10,765 nucleotides of DNA. Source: Acetomicrobium sp. UBA5826 (lineage in GTDB: Bacteria; Synergistota; Synergistia; Synergistales; Acetomicrobiaceae). This document shows positions 6,048-10,765 of the stretch, piece by piece. The stretch is taken from NCBI RefSeq assembly GCF_002433005.1, contig NZ_DJHF01000016.1, positions 24,333 to 35,097 of the forward strand, written 5' to 3'. Both the position numbers and the translations under genes were made by a program. A model generated the notes under the pieces. That model saw only the letters and a program-made list of their open reading frames with translations, had not been told where the DNA came from and made no database searches. The stretch's first letter is position 1, and every line of letters starts with the position of its first letter.

Positions 6048-7214
6048 ATGTCCAAATACGATTTTGATGAGGTCTTGGACCGCAGGGGAACCTGTAGCGA
6101 AAAGTGGGACGGGTTGCTCGATAACTTTGGGGCAGAAGATCTGCTTCCCATGTGGGTGGCTGACATGGACTTCAAATCTCCTCCTAAAGTAGTGGAGTTT
6201 TTTATCGAGAGATCGAAGCATGGCGTGTTCGGCTATCCTGCCAAAGGCAAGTCTTACCATGACGTGATAGTCGATTGGGTTTCAAAGCGCCACGGTTGGG
6301 AAATAAAAAGGGAGTGGATAGTTGACGTTCCCAGTGTCATGCCCGGCATCGCCGCAAGCCTGCTTGCCCTTACCTCCAAAGGCGACGGAGTCGTCGTGCA
6401 GCCTCCCGTATATCCTCCCTTCTTTGAGGTGACGGAATCCCTTGACAGGAAGGTCTTGCTCAATTTCCTGGTTGAGGACGAAGGTTGGCATATGAACCTT
6501 AAAAACCTCGAAAAAATTCTTCCTTCGGCCGAAGCGCTGCTCCTTTGCAACCCCCACAACCCGGTGGGCAGGGTCTGGACCGAGGATGAGCTTTCTGCCC
6601 TTTCGCACCTTTGCGCAAAGGCCGGAATTCCTATCATTTCCGACGACATACATTGCGATTTCGTCTACCCCGGAAGGAAGTACATACCCATCGCCTCGCT
6701 GAACAGCGAGGCCATGATGAACAGCGTCACATTTATGTCGGCCAGCAAGACCTTCAACATCGCGGGATTTAAAAACGCCTACGCCATAGTTCCAAATCCC
6801 GATATGAGAGAAAAGCTTACCAAGGTGCTAAGAGGCCTTCATTTCGGTTCGGGAGACCTTTTTGGTATACTGGGCCTTGAGACGGCTTACAAATACGGGA
6901 GGGATTGGCTCGATGAGCTGATACTTTATCTGGAGAAAAATCGCGATTTTGCCCTCCCGATCCTGCGAAAGGCGGGCATTGATGTCGTAAAGCCCGAGGG
7001 AACGTACCTGCTTTGGCTTGATTTCAAGAAATTTGCCTTGAAGCAGGGGGAGTTAATGGACTTTCTCGTCAGGAAGGCGAAGTTGGCCTTAAACGACGGC
7101 TCGGCTTTCGGGTCAAACGGCGTCGGTTTTGCCAGGATGAACATAGGCTGTCCGAGAAATACGCTTTCGGAAGGCCTAAAAAGGCTGACGGAAGCATTGT
7201 CCGAAATATGTTGA
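6048..7214 (+). CDS. MalY/PatB-type pyridoxal-phosphate C-S lyase (putative cystathionine beta-lyase)
   Basis: A cytoplasmic fold-type I PLP enzyme of 388 residues, the usual MalY/PatB length. It is expected to cleave the C-S bond of cystathionine, cysteine or related S-conjugates to thiol, pyruvate and ammonia; some relatives are aminotransferases. Family marks are LPMWVADMDF at 33-42 (near-invariant in this group), YPAKGKSYHDVIVDW at 63-77, CNPHNPVGRVW at 167-177 (PLP-contact Asn), SDDIHCDF at 198-205 (Asp bound to the pyridine nitrogen), the Schiff-base lysine in SASKTFNIAGF (Lys234), and the substrate-carboxylate Arg in ARMNIGCPR near the end. The deacylase gene follows after 24 nt with its own SD, so they are likely co-expressed. 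The exact substrate is inferred, not shown. Confidence 0.9.
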   Translation: MSKYDFDEVLDRRGTCSEKWDGLLDNFGAEDLLPMWVADMDFKSPPKVVEFFIERSKHGVFGYPAKGKSYHDVIVDWVSKRHGWEIKREWIVDVPSVMPGIAASLLALTSKGDGVVVQPPVYPPFFEVTESLDRKVLLNFLVEDEGWHMNLKNLEKILPSAEALLLCNPHNPVGRVWTEDELSALSHLCAKAGIPIISDDIHCDFVYPGRKYIPIASLNSEAMMNSVTFMSASKTFNIAGFKNAYAIVPNPDMREKLTKVLRGLHFGSGDLFGILGLETAYKYGRDWLDELILYLEKNRDFALPILRKAGIDVVKPEGTYLLWLDFKKFALKQGELMDFLVRKAKLALNDGSAFGSNGVGFARMNIGCPRNTLSEGLKRLTEALSEIC

Positions 7215-7238
7215 ATCCCATTGGGGCGAGGAGGAAGG

Positions 7239-8567
7239 ATGAAGTTGGATCTTTTGATACTCGACGGTTCTGTTGTGGATCCGGAAAAGCTCGAGATATA
7301 CAAGGCAAATATAGGCGTTGAAGGCGGTAGCATAGTTTACGTCGGAAGCGATGCTCCCCCGGATGCAAAGGTTACGATCGACGCGAAGGGGCTTTACGTC
7401 TCGCCGGGTTTTATAGATACTCACGTTCACGACGAAAAGCTCGATGAAGACGACGTCGAAAGGGCTCTGCTTCTTCAGGGCGTTACTACGGCTGTGGCAG
7501 GAAACTGCGGATTGGGCCCCATTTTAAGCGATGAGCTTTTGTCGAAACCTCGCTATATTAGAATCGGTTTTTTTACGGGCCATCAGACCTTGAGGCAAGA
7601 AGTGGGGCTAAATGACGTATACATGCCTGCCGATTCCAAGTCCATAAAAGAGATGGTCGAGATCTTAAAGCAGGAGTTGTCCAAGGGCAGCTTTGGCCTT
7701 TCTCTCGGACTTGAATACGTTCCCGGGGCAAGTTACAGCGAGATAAGCGAGCTTGCCAAGGTGGTGGCGCAATACGACAAGAAGTGGGTCTCGATACACA
7801 TAAGATACGACGGCGAAAGATCGCTTGAAGGCGTTAAGGAAGCAATATCCCTCGCAAGCGAGTGCGGCGTCAGGGTGCAGATATCCCATCTGGCCAGCAT
7901 GGCTTCCTTCGGATGTCTCGACAAGGCCCTTGAGATGATAGAGGAGGCTAAGCCTCATGCCGACATTACCTTCGATTCCTATCCCTACAGGGCATTTTGC
8001 ACTCGCATCGGATCTGCTGTCTTCGATCCTGGATTTGAGAAGCGGTGGAAAAAGGGTTTTTCCTCGCTCCAGGTTGCATCGGGGAAAAATAGGGGCAAAA
8101 GGCTGACGCAGGAACTTTACGTCAAGCTTAGAAAAGAAGAGCCCGACACCCTGATCATAGCCCACGTCATGAACGAGGAGGAAGTAAAGGTCGCTTTGAA
8201 GCACCCCGATTGTATGATAGCTTCCGACGCACTCATGGAAAATGGCCAGGGTCATCCCCGCGCCTGCGGCACCTTCCCTAGGGCCTTCAGGATCCTTTTA
8301 AAGGAAGGGCTTCCCTGGCCCGAGATCGTGCGCAAGGCGACCTATCTTCCTGCCAAGGCGTCTTGGCTTGAGGACAGAGGGGTAATCAAGCAGGGCTGCA
8401 AGGCCGATCTAGTCGTTTTTCATCCGAAAAAGATAGAAGATTGTGCCACCTTCAAAGAGCCTAACCTTCCGCCAAAGGGGATAGAATACGTGGTCTTAGG
8501 CGGTAAAATTGCAGTACAAAAGGAGACGCTTTTTGAACCCCAGGGAGAAGTGATGTTGCGGAGGTGA
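7239..8567 (+). CDS. N-acyl-D-amino-acid deacylase family amidohydrolase (D-aminoacylase-like)
   Basis: A metal-dependent amidohydrolase of 442 residues, shorter than typical D-aminoacylases (about 480-530). The expected reaction is hydrolysis of N-acyl-D-amino acids to a fatty or acetic acid and the D-amino acid. Motifs in order: metal-binding HVH at 62-64 within PGFIDTHVH, GNCG at 88-91 with the family's unusual Cys ligand (Cys90), GLSLGLEYVPG at 153-163, His187 (SIHIR) and His217 (QISHL) as further ligands with the same 30-residue spacing as in the characterised Alcaligenes enzyme, Asp330 (IASDAL) as catalytic base, and GHPRACGTFPR at 338-348. ATG 7239 is chosen because AGGAGG (7229-7234) lies 4 nt upstream; an earlier TTG at 7221 has no SD. 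The stop abuts the converging membrane-protein gene. Relatives act on other cyclic or acylated amides, so the substrate is tentative. Confidence 0.88.
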   Translation: MKLDLLILDGSVVDPEKLEIYKANIGVEGGSIVYVGSDAPPDAKVTIDAKGLYVSPGFIDTHVHDEKLDEDDVERALLLQGVTTAVAGNCGLGPILSDELLSKPRYIRIGFFTGHQTLRQEVGLNDVYMPADSKSIKEMVEILKQELSKGSFGLSLGLEYVPGASYSEISELAKVVAQYDKKWVSIHIRYDGERSLEGVKEAISLASECGVRVQISHLASMASFGCLDKALEMIEEAKPHADITFDSYPYRAFCTRIGSAVFDPGFEKRWKKGFSSLQVASGKNRGKRLTQELYVKLRKEEPDTLIIAHVMNEEEVKVALKHPDCMIASDALMENGQGHPRACGTFPRAFRILLKEGLPWPEIVRKATYLPAKASWLEDRGVIKQGCKADLVVFHPKKIEDCATFKEPNLPPKGIEYVVLGGKIAVQKETLFEPQGEVMLRR

Positions 8568-8816
8568 TCAATCTCCGTTCATCAGAATCCAGGGCCCCTC
8601 TTCGTCCTTCTCTCGGGAGGGGTCGTATATCCAGAGCTTACCGGAAGAAGAGTCGAACTTCATCATTCCGTCATCGTTTATAATGAGTTTATATCTGTCG
8701 GGGTGGGCAAATAAAGCGTTTCCCAAGTTTACGGAAAACCCCACGACGATACCTATGGTGAAACTTATTATGATGATTATCGTTATAATACCTAGAGAGA
8801 GGTAGTTTTTGGCCAT
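8568..8816 (-). CDS. Small single-pass membrane protein of unknown function
   Basis: An 82-residue protein on the minus strand. Residues about 5-28 form one very hydrophobic Ile-rich helix (YLSLGIITIIIII then SFTIGIVVGFSV), followed by a polar segment containing RYKLIINDDGMMKFDSSSGKLWIY. That resembles a small motif seen in many bacterial proteins (beta strands around a D-T/S-x-T/S-G-K-W pattern), but I know of no assigned function. The Lys after Met-Ala before the helix and acidic residues after it suggest the tail may face outward; this is inference. The start ATG (8814-8816) has AGGGG 10 nt upstream on the minus strand. Longer upstream frames run through the tRNA genes and are not believable. 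It lies 24 nt after tRNA-Glu with no terminator between, so it is probably transcribed with the tRNAs. Its stop codon directly abuts the stop of the converging deacylase gene. Confidence 0.72.
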   Translation of the reverse strand: MAKNYLSLGIITIIIIISFTIGIVVGFSVNLGNALFAHPDRYKLIINDDGMMKFDSSSGKLWIYDPSREKDEEGPWILMNGD

Positions 8817-8840
8817 CTTTGAAATGCCCCTAAAGAAAAA

Positions 8841-8916
8841 TGGTAGCCCCAAGGGGATTCGAACCCCTGTTGCCGGACTGAGAACCCGGAGTCCTAGACC
8901 TCTAGACGATGGGGCC
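8841..8916 (-). tRNA. tRNA-Glu (anticodon CTC)
   Basis: Read on the minus strand, a full 76-nt cloverleaf: acceptor GGCCCCA/TGGGGCT (first pair G-U), D stem GTCT/GGAC, anticodon stem CCGGG/TCCGG with loop TTCTCAG, so the anticodon is CTC (reads GAG). The T arm is AGGGG/CCCCT with loop TTCGAAT. CCA is encoded (complement of 8841-8843). It lies 10 nt after tRNA-Gln in the same direction. Confidence 0.95.
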
Positions 8917-8926
8917 ACTTTGAATT

Positions 8927-9001
8927 TGGCTGGGGGAGGTGGACTCGAACCACCACTACATGATCCAGAGTCATGCGTCCTGCCAATTAGACGATCCCCC
9001 A
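8927..9001 (-). tRNA. tRNA-Gln (anticodon CTG)
   Basis: Read on the minus strand, a 75-nt cloverleaf: acceptor TGGGGGA/TCCCCCA, anticodon stem CATGA/TCATG with loop CTCTGGA, anticodon CTG (reads CAG). The T arm is GGTGG/CCACC with loop TTCGAGT, the discriminator base is G, and CCA is encoded. The U1-A72 pair and G73 agree with bacterial glutamine tRNAs. First gene of the minus-strand unit, 13 nt downstream of the predicted start site. Confidence 0.95.
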
Positions 9002-9021
9002 ACTTCTCTTTAGCGAAAGCT

Positions 9022-9050
9022 ATGTTATCATGACTTCAGCTGCAGTGCAA
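9022..9050 (-). promoter_or_regulatory. Promoter of the tRNA-Gln/tRNA-Glu/membrane-protein unit
   Basis: On the minus strand, TTGCAC (9050-9045) and TAACAT (9027-9022) are separated by exactly 17 bp. The predicted start is near 9014, just upstream of tRNA-Gln. It diverges from the aldolase promoter. Confidence 0.65.
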
Positions 9051-9091
9051 GGGGCTTGTTGAAAATCATTAAGGACGGATTTTGTTTTGCG

Positions 9092-9100
9092 TGTTACAAT
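9092..9100 (+). promoter_or_regulatory. Extended -10 promoter of the aldolase gene
   Basis: TGTTACAAT matches the extended -10 pattern TGnTAtAAT with one change. No good -35 is present (AGGACG at 9072-9077 is at the right spacing but poor), as is common for extended -10 promoters. The leader would be about 45 nt. Confidence 0.55.
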
Positions 9101-9139
9101 TTATTCGCTCCTAATTTCAGAGAGGGCGAAAAGTAAAGC

Positions 9140-9147
9140 AGGAGGTG
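9140..9147 (+). promoter_or_regulatory. Ribosome binding site deciding a TTG start
   Basis: AGGAGGTG is a perfect SD. The in-frame GTG at 9145 lies inside it, so the TTG at 9154, 6 nt downstream, is the plausible start codon of the aldolase gene. Confidence 0.75.
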
Positions 9148-9153
9148 TATCAA

Positions 9154-10425
9154 TTGAAGACGGAAAGCCTGTCTTACAAAGAATTGCTCAAGAAAAGACC
9201 GTTAAATGTGCAGGCCATATATGGAGACGAACCGGTAGCGCTGGTAAGCGGAAGGGATATCATCGAGGCGGCGAGAAAAAAAGGAGCCGTCATATTGGCT
9301 GCCAACGCGAGAAACCCCCTGACAGTAAAAGGAGTATTGCAAGCTGCTAAGAAACTTAATTCTGCCGTTTTGATCGAGCTTGCCAAGTCGGAATCCACCT
9401 ATTGCGGGTGCACTTATGACAACGTGCCCGATTACGCGGTAAAGTATTCGAAGGAGTTGGGGCATGGAGTGGTATTCGGTCTCCATGTGGATCATTACGC
9501 CATTAAATCCATTTCCGACGTATATAAGGCCATAGCCCATTTGAGGCAGATCGTAGAGCGAGGCTGGACATCCGTCGCCGTTGATGCCTCTCACAATCCC
9601 GACTGGGAAAACCTGACTTTCACCCGTGACGTGGCTCAGCATATACCGGCCTACCTCGGGTTGGAAGTCGAGGTAGGAGAGATAAAAGGAGCGGGAGAAC
9701 TGACGACTGTGGAAGAGGCCTTGTTTTTCGTGGGCGGTCTAAACTCATGGTGTATATTCCCCGACCTGCTTGCCATTTCAAATGGAAGCATGCATGGCAC
9801 ATACGACAAGACTGCCGGACAGATAGAGGGGATAGATTTGAATCGCACGAAGGAGATAGCCGATGCCGTCGCTCGTTACGGCGTTTCAATAGCCCAGCAT
9901 GGCATATCGGGAACGCCTTTCGACAAGGCTTCGATGTTCTCGAAATACGGCATAAACAAGGGAAATGTAGCGACACTGTGGCAAAATATCGTTTTCGGGC
10001 TGGAGATGGAGCCCGAGACGGGCAACGCCGTCATAAAAGACGGCTCCTACGTCAAGGATCCCAACAGAGGCATTCCAGTGGAGCTCTGGAATAAAATAGT
10101 TGCCTGGGCCGACGAACAGGGCTTCAACAGGAAATCCGGAGACTACAAGAAGGCGAATAAGCCCTTCCACGACCAAATAATGACCCTGTCGGAAGAGATA
10201 CAGGAGCGGATTGTGGCCGAGACAGAGGAGTGGGCGACCAAGTTTATAAAGGCCTTTGGAAGCGAAGGCACGGCGGAGTTGGTCTTGGAGGTAGCGTCTT
10301 CCAGGAGGGATTACAATTCTACGCCCGAGCGAAAGATCTTCCATACGAGGAGCGAATTTGCTCCCGAGAAGGCTCCCGATGCAAACAGAGAGAAGAAGAA
10401 AGAGGATAAAGATTATTCAGATTAA
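9154..10425 (+). CDS. Class II (zinc) fructose-bisphosphate aldolase family, long form
   Basis: A metal-dependent ketose-bisphosphate aldolase, expected to interconvert fructose 1,6-bisphosphate with dihydroxyacetone phosphate and glyceraldehyde 3-phosphate in glycolysis/gluconeogenesis. Class II marks: LHVDHY at 110-115 (catalytic Asp113, metal ligand His114), SVAVDASHN at 140-148, EVEVGEIKGAGE at 171-182, AISNGSMHGTYD at 207-218 (His214) and AQHGISGTP at 247-255 (His249). The motifs diverge from the textbook forms, and at 423 residues the protein is longer than common members (about 300-360), ending in a charged tail (about 383-423) rich in Lys, Glu and Asp. Related ketose aldolases (for example tagatose-bisphosphate) cannot be excluded. 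A TTG start at 9154 is set by the SD. It is transcribed away from the tRNA unit and precedes the RNase J gene. Confidence 0.88.
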   Translation: MKTESLSYKELLKKRPLNVQAIYGDEPVALVSGRDIIEAARKKGAVILAANARNPLTVKGVLQAAKKLNSAVLIELAKSESTYCGCTYDNVPDYAVKYSKELGHGVVFGLHVDHYAIKSISDVYKAIAHLRQIVERGWTSVAVDASHNPDWENLTFTRDVAQHIPAYLGLEVEVGEIKGAGELTTVEEALFFVGGLNSWCIFPDLLAISNGSMHGTYDKTAGQIEGIDLNRTKEIADAVARYGVSIAQHGISGTPFDKASMFSKYGINKGNVATLWQNIVFGLEMEPETGNAVIKDGSYVKDPNRGIPVELWNKIVAWADEQGFNRKSGDYKKANKPFHDQIMTLSEEIQERIVAETEEWATKFIKAFGSEGTAELVLEVASSRRDYNSTPERKIFHTRSEFAPEKAPDANREKKKEDKDYSD

Positions 10426-10460
10426 AAACGACAAGAAAGAGCTTACGGACTGCGTAGGCT

Positions 10461-10490
10461 ATGGAGGGAGACTTTGTCGCCCTCCATTTT
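10461..10490 (+). terminator. Terminator-like hairpin between the aldolase and RNase J genes
   Basis: ATGGAGGG (10461-10468) pairs perfectly with CCCTCCAT (10480-10487). An inner GAC/GTC pairing can extend the stem, and TTTT (10487-10490) follows. The short T-run suggests partial termination. Its 3' arm can instead pair with the RNase J SD (see findings). Confidence 0.5.
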
Positions 10491-10503
10491 GACGTGGAGG
10501 TGA
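10481..10503 (+). promoter_or_regulatory. SD-masking hairpin and ribosome binding site of the RNase J gene
   Basis: The SD GGAGGTGA is at 10496-10503, 8 nt before GTG 10512. CCTCCA (10481-10486) is exactly complementary to TGGAGG (10495-10500) across an 8-nt loop, so this 6-bp hairpin would hide the SD. It cannot form together with the hairpin at 10461-10487, which uses the same CCTCCA. Confidence 0.45.
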
Positions 10504-10511
10504 AATATTTG

Positions 10512-10765
10512 GTGCAAAAAAATGCGACAAAGCGCAGAAGGCGTTCGCCGGACGAGCGCAAAGGCGCTTCTTTGAAGTTTATTCCCCTGGGAGGTGTCGG
10601 GGGAATAGGAAAGAATATTAGTGTCCTGGAATACGGCGACGATATCCTGGTAATCGATTGCGGGCTTATGTTTCCCGACGAGGAGATGTTGGGTGTCGAT
10701 TTTGTGATACCCGACCCGGCCTACCTTTTGGCCAATAAGGAAAGGATAAGGGGGATGGTAATCAC
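10512..10765 (+). CDS. rnj: Ribonuclease J, N-terminal part (runs off right edge)
   Basis: About 85 residues of a metallo-beta-lactamase/beta-CASP RNase. RNase J acts in the cytoplasm as a 5'-3' exonuclease and endonuclease in mRNA decay and rRNA maturation. Visible marks are a basic N-terminal extension (KRRRRSPDERK, 7-17), LGGVGGIGKN at 26-35, VIDCGLMFPDEEMLGVDFVI at 47-66, and PDPAYL; the window ends just before the expected catalytic T-H-G-H-x-D-H motif. Most relatives read GGxGEIGKN, so Gly31 in place of Glu is unusual. GTG 10512 is the favoured start (SD spacing 8 nt); the adjacent in-frame TTG at 10509 is possible (5 nt). The only visible promoter-to-gene path passes through the hairpin leader. 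Confidence 0.93.
   Translation, partial: MQKNATKRRRRSPDERKGASLKFIPLGGVGGIGKNISVLEYGDDILVIDCGLMFPDEEMLGVDFVIPDPAYLLANKERIRGMVI

Noticed and set aside
8595..8622. CCCCTC/GAGGGG hairpin inside the small membrane-protein gene
   Set aside because: No T-run follows on either strand, so it is not a convincing terminator.
8817..9002. N-terminal extension of the small membrane protein to 144 residues
   Set aside because: The added part is translated tRNA-Gln and tRNA-Glu. The ATG at 8816 with AGGGG upstream is the sensible start.
8809..9033. 74-residue plus-strand frame over tRNA-Glu and tRNA-Gln
   Set aside because: It is a translation of the complement of two tRNA genes (GIRTPVAG, GLEPPLHD), a known annotation artefact.

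Overview
The window is a compact bacterial chromosome segment of housekeeping and metabolic genes with short gaps, strong Shine-Dalgarno (SD) sites, frequent GTG and TTG starts, and heavy AGG/AGA/ATA codon use. The gene content and protein flavour (N-acyl-D-amino-acid deacylase, MalY/PatB lyase, long class II aldolase beside RNase J, Rpn remnant) suggest an anaerobic, perhaps thermophilic, member of the Synergistota (Acetomicrobium/Anaerobaculum-like). That assignment is an impression from protein similarity, not a computed result.

Layout, left to right. At 1-550 lie the tail of an unrecognised gene and a GNAT acetyltransferase. At 558-2557 a consensus-like promoter and a structured leader precede metK (S-adenosylmethionine synthetase), followed by a ComF-type phosphoribosyltransferase. 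At 2558-3445 an AT-rich gap leads into a broken Rpn/PD-(D/E)XK nuclease remnant. At 3404-3564 is a self-contained tRNA-Ala(GGC) unit with its own promoter and terminator. At 3658-5935 a probable operon holds speD (S-adenosylmethionine decarboxylase), an MscS-type mechanosensitive channel, and a nucleotidyltransferase fused to a HEPN domain. At 6048-8567 a MalY/PatB-type C-S lyase is followed by an N-acyl-D-amino-acid deacylase. At 8568-9050 a minus-strand unit carries tRNA-Gln(CTG), tRNA-Glu(CTC) and a small single-pass membrane protein. At 9092-10425 a long class II fructose-bisphosphate-type aldolase is transcribed divergently from that unit. From 10461 a structured leader precedes the start of RNase J, which runs off the right edge.

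The genes do not form one obvious new system. A loose sulfur/SAM theme runs through metK (makes SAM), speD (decarboxylates SAM for polyamines) and the MalY/PatB lyase, although these sit in separate transcription units. The most interesting parts are regulatory RNA candidates. The metK leader has a 12-13 bp terminator-like stem with a possible competing fold, and every transcript from the visible promoter must cross it. The RNase J leader carries TGGAGG, CCTCCA and TGGAGG in order, so a terminator-like hairpin competes with one that would mask the RNase J ribosome binding site. All coordinates and motifs were read by eye from the sequence; no database search or folding calculation was run.
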